Below are positions 53,220 through 61,066 of a stretch of DNA of 64,000 bases, piece by piece (the first letter of the stretch is position 1; every line of letters starts with the position of its first letter). The DNA is from Xanthobacter agilis (lineage in GTDB: Bacteria; Pseudomonadota; Alphaproteobacteria; Rhizobiales; Xanthobacteraceae), in the NCBI RefSeq assembly GCF_021730435.1, contig NZ_JABWGX010000004.1, positions 1-64,000 on the forward strand, in the 5' to 3' direction. The notes beneath the pieces were generated by a model. It did not search any database, was not told the origin of the DNA, and saw only the letters and a program-made list of their open reading frames with translations. Both the position numbers and the translations under genes were made by a program.

Positions 53220-54209
53220 TCATGACCGGCGCAGGGCGCGGCGGGCGGCATCGAGGGTGCGGGCGATCCCCTCGGCGTAGGAGGTCTTGGGGATGGGTCC
53301 GATGAGCCGGGCGAGGGCGTGGTCGTCGAAGATGACCGGGTCGCTCATCAGGTAGCGCATCTCCACCAGCTCCCGCATGACGGGATCGAACAGGCCGGCG
53401 AGGCGCAGCAGCAGCGCATTGGCCACGAACAGCTTCGGGTTTTGCCGCATCAGCATGAACGCCTGCTCGGCCACGTTGCGCACCGTGATGGTGCCGGCGC
53501 CGCCGAGGTTGAAGGTGTGGCCGAACGCGCCCGCGCTCGCCAGCAGCCGCAGCACCACCGGCCCCACGTCGGGCACGAAGACGAATTCGTGGGGCGTGTC
53601 GATGGGACCCATCACCTTCGCGCGGCGGCCGGCGGCAGCGGCGGCGAAGATGTCGGCGAGATAGCTGCGCTCCACATCGGGACCGTAGAAATCGGGCAGG
53701 CGCAGGATGGAGGTGGCGATCCGCCCCCGGGCGTGCGCCTCCAGCACCAGGTCTTCCTGTTCCTTGCGCATGCGGCCCTTGAAGGTATGGGGCGCGCGGG
53801 GATGGTTCTCGTCCACCCGCGCGGTGCGGGGCCGGCCGAACGGATAGGCGGTGCCGATGAGCAGCAGCCGGCGCACGCCCTCCGCCTCGGCCGCCTCCAG
53901 GGTGCGCCGCATGAGCGGGGGATGCAGATGAAAGGCGTCGTAGGGCACGCCCACCATGTAGACGAGCGTGTCGATGCCGCGCACGGCGGCGCGGATGCGC
54001 GCGGGGTCTTCAGGATCCCAGCCGCGGGCCTCGACCGCCGGGATCGCGGCAAAGCGGGTGGCGATGGACGAACTGTCGCGGCCGATGACCGCAAACGGCG
54101 TGCCGGTCGCGGCGAGGGCCGTGCCGATGCTGGCGCCGATGGGGCCGGTGCCGCCGACCAGGGCAATGCGAGGGACGAGCGGCGCTTGCGCGGAAGGGGC
54201 GTTGGACAT
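53220..54209 (-). CDS. NAD(P)-dependent epimerase/dehydratase family protein (extended SDR)
   Basis: A 329-residue Rossmann-fold protein. The nucleotide motif is VGGTGPIGASIG at about 18-29. It shows VRRLLLIGTAYPFGRP, a variant of the SDR active-site region, and RLPDFYGPDV. The usual YxxxK is not evident, so catalysis may differ, as in NmrA-like or atypical SDRs. It is divergent from a TetR gene and separated from it by a 27-base palindromic operator, so it is the likely regulated target. The substrate is unknown. Confidence 0.82.
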   Translation of the reverse strand: MSNAPSAQAPLVPRIALVGGTGPIGASIGTALAATGTPFAVIGRDSSSIATRFAAIPAVEARGWDPEDPARIRAAVRGIDTLVYMVGVPYDAFHLHPPLMRRTLEAAEAEGVRRLLLIGTAYPFGRPRTARVDENHPRAPHTFKGRMRKEQEDLVLEAHARGRIATSILRLPDFYGPDVERSYLADIFAAAAAGRRAKVMGPIDTPHEFVFVPDVGPVVLRLLASAGAFGHTFNLGGAGTITVRNVAEQAFMLMRQNPKLFVANALLLRLAGLFDPVMRELVEMRYLMSDPVIFDDHALARLIGPIPKTSYAEGIARTLDAARRALRRS

Positions 54210-54220
54210 AGAACAGCTCC

Positions 54221-54247
54221 TGAACAGCGTTCACTGAACGATGTTCA
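54221..54247. promoter_or_regulatory. 27-base palindromic TetR-type operator
   Basis: The sequence runs TGAACA-G-CGTTCA-C-TGAACG-A-TGTTCA. It equals its reverse complement except at the centre and one symmetric pair of positions. It begins 12 bases from the SDR start and ends 40 bases before the TetR start. A further CGTTCA half-site lies at 54260-54265. It most likely binds the adjacent TetR protein. Confidence 0.8.
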
Positions 54248-54286
54248 TAAACTAAACGCCGTTCATGTCAACGGGTGAAAGAGTCC

Positions 54287-54913
54287 ATGTCGGACAACGA
54301 GAGCCCGAGCCCCCGCCTCCGCCGGAAGGAGGATGCCCGCGCGCACATTCTTCAGGCCGCGCGGCGCATCGTTCTCGACGAAGGATTCGCGGCGCTCACC
54401 ATGCGTCGCATTGCCGCCGAGGTGGGCTATTCGCCGGCCGCCCTGTACCTGCATTTCGAGAGTCGGGAGGCCATCGCCCGCGAACTCGGCGGGGCTGGCA
54501 TGCGCTCTCTTCATGGGCGGCTGGCGCGGGCGGCCGAAACCGTCGATCCCCTGGCGCGGATTTCCGCCTTGGGCGCGGCCTATGTCGCGTTCGCTCGGGA
54601 GGAGCCGGAAACCTACCGCCTGATCTTCATGGAGCCGGGTTTTGCGGCGAGCGCCCTGGGGGGCGAGGACGAGGCCGGCGCCGCCGCCTTCGCCCTGCTG
54701 GCGGGGGCCTTTGCCGAGCTGGCGGCGGCCGGCCGCCTGCGCGCCGCGGCGGATCCGGCGGCGCTCGCGACCGGCCTGTGGGTGCTGCTGCATGGCATCG
54801 CCAGCCTTAAGATGACGTGTTCCGCCTTCCTTGCGACGCCGGAGGAACCACTCCTTGCGTCGATGCTCGACAGCCTCCTGAACGGGGTGCTGCGCCGGGT
54901 CGACCAACCTTGA
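54287..54913 (+). CDS. TetR-family repressor (WHG domain)
   Basis: A 208-residue regulator. The N-terminal helix-turn-helix is ARAHILQAARRIVLDEGFAALTMRRIAAEVGYSPAALYLHF at about 16-56. The C-terminal part fits the TetR_C_13 / WHG domain (ARISALGAAYVAFAREEPETYRLIF). It is divergent from an SDR gene across a palindromic operator, so autoregulation and control of that gene are likely. The ATG at 54287 with GAAAGAG upstream is preferred over a GTG at 54275. The inducer is unknown. Confidence 0.9.
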   Translation: MSDNESPSPRLRRKEDARAHILQAARRIVLDEGFAALTMRRIAAEVGYSPAALYLHFESREAIARELGGAGMRSLHGRLARAAETVDPLARISALGAAYVAFAREEPETYRLIFMEPGFAASALGGEDEAGAAAFALLAGAFAELAAAGRLRAAADPAALATGLWVLLHGIASLKMTCSAFLATPEEPLLASMLDSLLNGVLRRVDQP

Positions 54914-54979
54914 CCATCGTCCCGTTCCCGTCTAATCGCCTGACATTCTTTCGATGACCGGGCGCCAGAGGTGCCGCTG

Positions 54980-55609
54980 ATGTTGCATTCCCGAGAGTCG
55001 CGCAAGTCCACCGCCAAATCCGCAGCCAAGCCCTCCCCCTTCAAGCCGGGCCTCAACGATGAGGTCCGCTTCCTCCAGTCGTGGTTCCGCAACCCGCTGA
55101 AGACGGGCGCGGTTTCCCCTTCCAGTCCCGGCCTCGCCAAGATGATGGCGAGCTATCTCGATCCCCGGCACGACGGCCCGGTGATCGAGCTCGGGCCAGG
55201 CACCGGCCCGGTGACCAAGGCGCTGCTGGCGCGGGGCTTCGCGCCCGAGCGTCTGTTCCTGATCGAGTACAATCCGGAATTCTGCGCCCTGCTGCGCCGG
55301 CGCTATCCGGGTGTCACGGTCATCCATGGCGACGCCTATGCCATGCGCAAGACCCTGGGCGACCAATTGCCCGGCAAGGCGGTGGGCACCATTTCGTCGC
55401 TGCCGTTGTTCACCATGCCCCAGCCCGAGCGCCATCGCATGGTCAACGAGGCGTTCGACATGTCGATCCCCGGCGCGCCGTTCGTGCAGTTCACCTATGC
55501 GGTGGTCTCCCCGGTGCCGCTACTGCCCGGCAAGATCGAGGGCAAGGTGTCGCCGCGGGTGTGGATGAACCTGCCGCCGGCGCGGGTGTGGGTCTATCAC
55601 CGGCCCTGA
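54980..55609 (+). CDS. pmtA: Phospholipid N-methyltransferase (PmtA type)
   Basis: A 209-residue SAM-dependent methyltransferase similar to rhizobial/Rhodobacter-type PmtA, which methylates phosphatidylethanolamine towards phosphatidylcholine. It shows FLQSWFRNPLKTGAVSPSSPGLAKMMASY, motif I VIELGPGTGPVTKALLARG, FLIEYNPEFCALLRRRYP and VGTISSLPLFTMP, the characteristic family segment. The basic N-terminus (SRKSTAKSAAKPS) could bind membranes. The start at 54980 is preferred over a GTG at 54971. The name is by family resemblance; other lipid or rRNA substrates cannot be excluded. Confidence 0.82.
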   Translation: MLHSRESRKSTAKSAAKPSPFKPGLNDEVRFLQSWFRNPLKTGAVSPSSPGLAKMMASYLDPRHDGPVIELGPGTGPVTKALLARGFAPERLFLIEYNPEFCALLRRRYPGVTVIHGDAYAMRKTLGDQLPGKAVGTISSLPLFTMPQPERHRMVNEAFDMSIPGAPFVQFTYAVVSPVPLLPGKIEGKVSPRVWMNLPPARVWVYHRP

Positions 55610-55805
55610 GCGCGCGCGGACGGCGTTTTCGCACGGGTTTTCGTGGCGCGGGATGCAGGATTACCCGCGCCGGACATGGCCTGTGCCAGACATTTCCCGT
55701 GGCATGGCTTGCCTCCCGCCGCAGCGACGGCTACGCCTCGTCTCGCCAGGAGCGCGGGGCGGTGCCGCTGCGGCGCGCGAGGCGCGGCACAATCTTGGAG
55801 GGGGC

Positions 55806-56546
55806 ATGAGCGCGGAGCTTTCGGGCGGAGATGACCAGGGCGCCGCGCCGCGCCTTGCGGCCGCGCGCGAGCGCCTCATCGTGGCGTTGGACTATGCCAA
55901 TGTGGGCGCCGCCGAAGCGCTGGTGTGGCAGCTCGGCGACGATATCTCCTTCTACAAGATCGGCCTGGAGCTCACCATCGCCGGCGGGCTGGATCTCGCC
56001 GCCGACCTCATCGGCTCCGGCAAGCGGGTGTTCCTGGACCTGAAGCTGCACGACATCGGCAATACGGTGGAGCGCGCCACGGCCGCCGCCGCCGCCCGTG
56101 GCGTGAGCCTGCTCACCGTCCATGCCTATCCCCAGACCCTGGCCGCCGCCGCGCGCGGCGCCGCCGGCAGCCCGCTCAAGGTGCTGGGCGTGACCGTGCT
56201 CACCTCTTATGACGATGCCGACCTCGCCGCCGCCGGCTATGCCGCGGGCGTGACCGACACCGTGCGCCGCCGCGCCGGGGATGCTCGCGATGCCGGGGTC
56301 GCCGGCGTCATCTGCGCTCCGACCGATGCGCGCATGGTGCGCGAGGTGCTGGGACCTGGTGGCCTGGTGGTGACCCCCGGCGTGCGTCCGGCGGGTGCCG
56401 CCGTGGGCGACCAGAAGCGGGTCGCGAGCCCGGCCGATGCGGTCAGGGCGGGGGCGGACATGATCGTCGTGGGGCGGCCCATCATCGCCGCGCCGGACCC
56501 GCGGGAAGCCGCCCGCCAGATCCTTTCGGAACTCGCCGGCGCCTGA
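55806..56546 (+). CDS. pyrF: Orotidine-5'-phosphate decarboxylase
   Basis: Last enzyme of UMP synthesis. The 246-residue TIM-barrel protein has LIVALDYANVGAAEALVWQLG, the catalytic DLKLHDIGNT (DxKxxD), TVHAYPQTLAAAA, and the phosphate loop VTPGVRPAG...GADMIVVGRPI. An extension of about 20 residues precedes the domain. GGAGGGG lies upstream of the ATG at 55806; the longer frame has no support. It begins a pyrF-DUF1330-dapB-gpmA run on the plus strand. Confidence 0.95.
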   Translation: MSAELSGGDDQGAAPRLAAARERLIVALDYANVGAAEALVWQLGDDISFYKIGLELTIAGGLDLAADLIGSGKRVFLDLKLHDIGNTVERATAAAAARGVSLLTVHAYPQTLAAAARGAAGSPLKVLGVTVLTSYDDADLAAAGYAAGVTDTVRRRAGDARDAGVAGVICAPTDARMVREVLGPGGLVVTPGVRPAGAAVGDQKRVASPADAVRAGADMIVVGRPIIAAPDPREAARQILSELAGA

Positions 56547-56566
56547 GGCACGAGAGGGGGGTAAGC

Positions 56567-57208
56567 ATGGCCAAGGGGTATTGGTTCATCAATGTGGATG
56601 TGGTCGATCCTGTCGACTTCATCAGCTATGCGCATGCCAACGTCTCCTTCCTGGCGGAGCGCAAGGCGAAATTCCTGATCGCCGGGGGCGATTTCGAGCA
56701 CATGGAGGGCATCAAGCGCCATCGCAACGCGCTGGTGGAATGGCCCTCCTATGAGGTGGCTCTCGACGCCTATCGCTCGCCCGAATACCAGCGCATCGCC
56801 GCGCAGCGGGGTGAGTGCGCCATCACCGACGTGGCCGTTGTCGAAGGCTATGACGGCGAGCAGCCGAGCGCGGCGGAACCGGCGGACAGCACCCCCCAGT
56901 TCCCGCGCGGCTATTGGATGGTCCGCATGGACGTGACCGATCCCGCCGGCTACGAGCACTATCGGGCCGAGAATGTGAAGGCGCTGGCCCAGTTCGGCGG
57001 CTGGTTCCTGGTGCGCAGCGGGCGCAGCACGGTGGTGGAGGGCAAGGGCCGCTCGCAATATATCGTGATCGCCTTCCCGGATCTCGCCAGCGCCCGCGCC
57101 TGCTATCACTCCTTCGACTATCAGCAGGCGTTCGCCCGTCGCAAGCTCGCCGCCCAGGGCGATCTCATCATCCTGTCCGGCCATGCGGGCCGCCAGCCCG
57201 CCCTCTGA
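56567..57208 (+). CDS. Protein with two tandem DUF1330 domains
   Basis: A 213-residue protein with two copies of the DUF1330 ferredoxin-like fold. The first is at about 1-95 (GYWFINVDVVDPVDFISYAHAN...FLIAGGDF), the second at about 113-205 (GYWMVRMDVTDPAGYEHYRAEN...FLVRSGRST). An acidic linker GEQPSAAEPADSTPQ joins them. Most DUF1330 proteins have a single domain. The function is unknown. It is 20 bases after pyrF and 30 before dapB and is probably co-transcribed. Confidence 0.88.
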   Translation: MAKGYWFINVDVVDPVDFISYAHANVSFLAERKAKFLIAGGDFEHMEGIKRHRNALVEWPSYEVALDAYRSPEYQRIAAQRGECAITDVAVVEGYDGEQPSAAEPADSTPQFPRGYWMVRMDVTDPAGYEHYRAENVKALAQFGGWFLVRSGRSTVVEGKGRSQYIVIAFPDLASARACYHSFDYQQAFARRKLAAQGDLIILSGHAGRQPAL

Positions 57209-57238
57209 GCCGGCCGGCCCGCTTCAAGGAGCATACGC

Positions 57239-58054
57239 GTGTCCGACCTGCGCATTGTCATTGCCGGAGCCGGCGGCCGCATGGGCCGCACCCTCATCAA
57301 GGCCATCTGCGACCATGAGGGACTGACCCTCGCCGGAGCGCTGGAGCACGCCGGCAGCACCCATCTGGGCGCCGATGCGGGCGTGGTGGCCGGTCTTCCG
57401 GCCGTGGGCGTGACGGTGGAGGCCGACGGTACCGCCAGCCTCGCCGGCGCCGACGTGGTGATCGACTTTTCGTCGCCGGCGGCGTCGGTGCATCTGGCGG
57501 AGCGGGCGGCGGCGCGCGGGGTGGCCATGGTCATCGGCACCACCGGCTTCTCGGCCCAGGACAATGCGGCCCTTGGCGCCGCGGCGGGGCGCACCGCCAT
57601 CGTGAAGTCCGGCAACATGAGCCTCGGCGTCAACCTGCTCGCTGCCCTGACGCGCCGCGTGGCGGCGACCCTCGACGATACGTTCGACATCGAGATCCTC
57701 GAGATGCACCACAACAAGAAGGTGGATGCCCCCTCGGGTACCGCGTTGCTGCTGGGCGAGGCGGCGGCCAAGGGGCGCCAGCGCGATCTCGACGCGTGGT
57801 CCGAGCGGGGCCGCGACGGCCAGACCGGCGCCCGCAAGGCCGGGGCCATCGGCTTCGCCAGCCTGCGCGGCGGCTCGGTGGTGGGCGAGCATGCGGTGAT
57901 CTTCGCCGGCCCGGCCGAACGCATCGAGCTGGTGCACAAGGCCGAGGACCGGATGATCTTCGCCCATGGGGCGCTGGTGGCGGCGCGTTGGGTGACCGGG
58001 CGGCAGCCGGGTCTCTATTCCATGGCCGACGTGCTCGGCCTCTCCGATTTCTGA
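57239..58054 (+). CDS. dapB: 4-hydroxy-tetrahydrodipicolinate reductase
   Basis: NAD(P)H-dependent step of lysine and meso-diaminopimelate synthesis. The 271-residue protein has the dinucleotide motif [35 protein letters not shown] and [15 protein letters not shown]. It also has the substrate motif [15 protein letters not shown] (about 160-174), with catalytic His and Lys. The start is a GTG at 57239, preceded by AAGGAG. It is followed by gpmA after 21 bases. Confidence 0.96.
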   Translation: MSDLRIVIAGAGGRMGRTLIKAICDHEGLTLAGALEHAGSTHLGADAGVVAGLPAVGVTVEADGTASLAGADVVIDFSSPAASVHLAERAAARGVAMVIGTTGFSAQDNAALGAAAGRTAIVKSGNMSLGVNLLAALTRRVAATLDDTFDIEILEMHHNKKVDAPSGTALLLGEAAAKGRQRDLDAWSERGRDGQTGARKAGAIGFASLRGGSVVGEHAVIFAGPAERIELVHKAEDRMIFAHGALVAARWVTGRQPGLYSMADVLGLSDF

Positions 58055-58075
58055 ACGCTGCTCGCGGAGCTTTCG

Positions 58076-58699
58076 ATGTCCGACCGTATCCTCGTGCTCG
58101 TCCGTCACGGACAGAGCGAGTGGAACCTCAAGAACCTGTTCACCGGCTGGCGCGATCCGGCGCTGACCGAGCAGGGCGTGATGGAAGCCAAGCGCGCCGG
58201 CGTGCGGCTGAAGGCGGAGGGCCTGGTGTTCGACGCCGCCTTCACCTCGGCGTTGACCCGCGCCCAGAACACGTGCGCCCTCATTCTGAACGAGATGGGG
58301 CAGGGCGCCCTGGAGCCGGTGAAGAACCAGGCTTTGAACGAGCGCGACTATGGCGACCTCTCCGGCCTCAACAAGGACGATGCCCGCGGCAAATGGGGCG
58401 AGGCGCAGGTGCACCTCTGGCGCCGCTCCTATGACGTGCCCCCGCCTGGCGGCGAGAGCCTGCGCGACACGGTGGCCCGCACGCTGCCTTATTATGTGCA
58501 GGAGATCCTGCCGAGCGTGCTGCGCGGCAACCGCACGCTGGTGACCGCCCACGGCAATTCGCTGCGGGCTCTCATCATGGTGCTGGAGAAGCACACGCCG
58601 GAGAGTATCCTGAAGCGGGAGCTGGCCACCGGCTCGCCCATCATCTACCGCCTGAACGCCGATTCCACGGTGGAGCAGAAGCTCGACCTCGCGGCCTGA
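58076..58699 (+). CDS. gpmA: 2,3-bisphosphoglycerate-dependent phosphoglycerate mutase
   Basis: Interconverts 3- and 2-phosphoglycerate. The 207-residue protein has the phosphohistidine motif [18 protein letters not shown] (H11), [21 protein letters not shown] and [13 protein letters not shown] with the second histidine. Length fits the shorter alphaproteobacterial form. It lies downstream of dapB on the same strand, a frequent pair in this group. Confidence 0.95.
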   Translation: MSDRILVLVRHGQSEWNLKNLFTGWRDPALTEQGVMEAKRAGVRLKAEGLVFDAAFTSALTRAQNTCALILNEMGQGALEPVKNQALNERDYGDLSGLNKDDARGKWGEAQVHLWRRSYDVPPPGGESLRDTVARTLPYYVQEILPSVLRGNRTLVTAHGNSLRALIMVLEKHTPESILKRELATGSPIIYRLNADSTVEQKLDLAA

Positions 58700-58753
58700 G
58701 CGGGCCTTGAGCGGACCCAATGGTTGCCCGGTCGAAGGCCGGGGCCGATGGTC

Positions 58754-59476
58754 TCATTCGAGTTCCGGCGGACTTTGGTGGGTCCAGATACCCGGCCGGG
58801 GCTGCGGCCCGTCCGGCGCGGCGGCGGTGGACGGGGTCGAGGGCTGCGGGTAGCGGGCGGCCAGCGCCTCGGCGCGCCGCATGTTGGCGGTGATGAGGCA
58901 CAGCGCCCGCTCCTCGAAATTGCCGATGCCGCGCCGGCCCTCGAATGGCGCCACGCTTTGGCAGTCGAAATTACGAAAGAGCAGGAACCGCGATTGCGCC
59001 TCGTCCAGCAGCTCGGTCCAGCGATTGCGCTGCACCGGGGCGAGGTCGCTGCGCGCCGCGATGACGCGCATGGCGTTGGCGACCTCCGCTTCCAAGGCCT
59101 GCTCGCTGGTGCGGATGGCCTCGTAAAGGCAATGGCTGCGCGCGGTGGCGGCGATCTGGTCGGGCGGACAGAGGGCGGCTGATGTTGAGGCTTCCACGAC
59201 CGGCGAGACGCTGTCCAAGGTGTGGTCCAAGGTGTGCTCCAAGGCGCGGAGCACGGGCGGGCTGCCGGCCTCGGCGCGGGCGGCGGGTGCGGCGCCGGGC
59301 GGCGTCAGCACCACGGGGCCGGGGAACAGCGAGGCGCCGGGCTCCGGCGCCACCGGTCGCGACACCAGCAGGGCCGCCGGGCTCACCGCCAGGGCGAGCG
59401 CGAGGAGGCCGAGCCCCCAACGCGGCCGAGCGCGCCTTGGGCGGTTGCGGTCGCTGGCGCCCCGGTGCTCCGTCAT
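58754..59476 (-). CDS. LprI-like (DUF1311) envelope protein
   Basis: A 240-residue protein with an N-terminal membrane anchor or signal (about 20-40, LGLLALALAVSPAALLVSR) after a basic start. An Ala/Pro-rich segment follows. A C-terminal LprI/DUF1311-type helical domain spans about 110-220, with cysteines in AALCPPDQ, SHCLYEA, NFDCQSV and RALCLITANM. DUF1311 proteins include lysozyme inhibitors, but this role is not shown here. The gene converges on gpmA. Small 15-base tandem repeats lie just upstream of its start. Confidence 0.7.
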   Translation of the reverse strand: MTEHRGASDRNRPRRARPRWGLGLLALALAVSPAALLVSRPVAPEPGASLFPGPVVLTPPGAAPAARAEAGSPPVLRALEHTLDHTLDSVSPVVEASTSAALCPPDQIAATARSHCLYEAIRTSEQALEAEVANAMRVIAARSDLAPVQRNRWTELLDEAQSRFLLFRNFDCQSVAPFEGRRGIGNFEERALCLITANMRRAEALAARYPQPSTPSTAAAPDGPQPRPGIWTHQSPPELE

Positions 59477-59528
59477 GGGGTCAATGGCGCCGGGCGGCCG
59501 GCGTGGGCCTCTGCGCGCTGCAGGATGT

Positions 59529-59573
59529 GGGGCGAGAGGACACGGGGCGAGCGGATTCGGGGCGAGCGGATTC
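59529..59573. repeat. Tandem repeat, three copies of a 15-base unit
   Basis: Two exact copies of GGGGCGAGCGGATTC (59544-59558 and 59559-59573) follow a degenerate copy (59529-59543). They lie between sufE and the LprI-like gene, outside any supported gene. Confidence 0.85.
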
Positions 59574-59739
59574 GGATCGCGAGCGCAGCCACGCGGCGGA
59601 TGCGCTCGCGATCCGTCGCGCCGGGCAGGTTCCGCCGGCCCGGCCGGACCCCTTCCGCGCTTGGGACATCGGTCGAAGCGGACGGGATGCGGCGCGCGGC
59701 GGCGTCCGTTTCCATCGGCGCGCCCGCGTGCCGCACGCC

Positions 59740-60165
59740 TCAGGCGACGGCCAGCGCCGCGCGGGCGTGGGTGCGGATGCGTTCCACCATGGACCTCAAG
59801 CCGTTGGAGCGCTGGGGGGTGAGGTGCCCTTCAAGGCCGATCTGCCGGAAGATGCCGAGAATGTCGGTTTCCAGGATGTCCTTGGGGCTGTGGCCGGACA
59901 CCAGCGTCAGCAGCACGGCAACGAGCCCCTTGACGATATGCGCGTCCGAATCCCCCTGGAATTCCAGCACGGTGCCCTTGGGAGTCGTCTTCGCTTCGCC
60001 GATAAGCCACACTTGGCTGGCGCAGCCCTGCACCTTGTTGGTCTCGTTGCGCTCGGCCTCGGGAAACGGCGGCAGCGCCTTGCCGAGTTCGATCACGTGG
60101 CGGTAGCGGTCTTCCCAATTGTCCAGGAATTCGAAATCGGAGATCAGGTCGTCCTTGGTGGTCAT
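59740..60165 (-). CDS. sufE: SufE-family cysteine-desulfurase activator
   Basis: SufE takes persulfide sulfur from SufS for iron-sulfur cluster assembly. The 141-residue protein begins MTTKDDLISDFEFLDNWEDR and has the active cysteine in NKVQGCASQVWL (C48). It also has FQGDSDAHIVKGLVAVLL and a C-terminal LTPQRSNGLRSMVERIR. Length is standard. The start at 60165 fits the family; an earlier Met is unsupported. It is not linked to other suf genes here. Confidence 0.95.
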   Translation of the reverse strand: MTTKDDLISDFEFLDNWEDRYRHVIELGKALPPFPEAERNETNKVQGCASQVWLIGEAKTTPKGTVLEFQGDSDAHIVKGLVAVLLTLVSGHSPKDILETDILGIFRQIGLEGHLTPQRSNGLRSMVERIRTHARAALAVA

Positions 60166-60322
60166 GAAACCGGTCCCTTCGTCCAATGCGCCGGGCCTAT
60201 GAGCGGTCTAGCAATGGGCGCCGCGGTGGCGGCGTGCGGTGCAATACACGCGCAGCATATCGCGAGACCCGCAGGGGGGCAAAGGGAAGAGCGATCGCGG
60301 AGCGCGCTCGCGCCCGGTGGGC

Positions 60323-60733
60323 TCAGCCTTGGCGCTTGGCAGGCGCGGGCACGGGCTGCGGCGCGCTCGCCGGCTGCACCTTTTCGCCGCTGCCCCAGGC
60401 CGGGGCCAGATCCTGCGGCGTGAGGTCTTGCGGCGTGAGGTTCTGCGGCGCGCCGGTGGCGGTGGCGCCGCTGGAGCCATGGCTCGACAAGGTGTCTGAA
60501 AGCCACTTGGCGCCGGCCTGGGCCTTCTCGGTGAGGTGGGTCACCATTTGCCCGCCCACCGCGCAGGCGTCCGGCTGGCGGGTGCAGAAGCCGCGGACAT
60601 CGGCCACCACCGCCTGAGCGGCGCCGAAGGCGTCGAACACGCTCACATCCTGCCCGGTGGTGCCCTTGAGGCCGAGCGGCAGCAGCAGCAGCACCAGGGC
60701 GATCCAGAACGCCATTCGCAGCAGGAAGAACAT
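60323..60733 (-). CDS. DUF5330-type small membrane protein
   Basis: A 136-residue protein with a single N-terminal membrane segment (MFFLLRMAFWIALVLLLLPLGL, about 4-22). A short periplasmic or cytoplasmic domain has CTRQPDACAVGGQMVTHLTE, the signature of DUF5330. The C-terminus is Pro/Gln-rich with a small internal repeat (LTPQDLTPQDLAP) that reflects 15-base DNA repeats. The function is unknown. It is divergent from the histidine kinase gene. Confidence 0.8.
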   Translation of the reverse strand: MFFLLRMAFWIALVLLLLPLGLKGTTGQDVSVFDAFGAAQAVVADVRGFCTRQPDACAVGGQMVTHLTEKAQAGAKWLSDTLSSHGSSGATATGAPQNLTPQDLTPQDLAPAWGSGEKVQPASAPQPVPAPAKRQG

Positions 60734-61066
60734 CGCGCCCTCTTCAGATCATGCCGCGGAGCCCGTCTCCCTTGGAGCCTGGACGTTTGCCGTGGCGAAG
60801 GTCTTGCCGGCGTGCCGCAGGGGCGGTTGAGGTCCTCGGGCTCCCGTCTTCGCGCCTGATGCCGCAAGCCTGCCGAACATACCACTGACGCTCCGGATTG
60901 CGGTGGCGCGCGGCGCGGGCGCACAGGGGCTTTTCAAGACATCGTTAACGCTCGGCGCGTCGGCACCGGGCGGGCTTAGCGTTCGCTTAAAGCCTCAGTG
61001 CGAGAGTGGTGCCATTCCACGACACCGGGAACCGACTCACTCCCCATGCCGGCGCTTGAGAGGAAC
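60734..61066. other. Divergent intergenic region with a CtrA-like site
   Basis: A 333-base gap between the DUF5330 gene and a histidine kinase gene. It has a near-consensus CtrA box at 60976-60990, a GTTAAC at 60943-60948 and a GACTC (GANTC) at 61034-61038. No gene is seen. Confidence 0.5.
60976..60990 (+). promoter_or_regulatory. CtrA-like box before the histidine kinase
   Basis: TTAG-N7-TTAA (60976-60990) differs by one base from the CtrA consensus TTAA-N7-TTAA. It lies about 75 bases before the kinase start. Confidence 0.45.
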
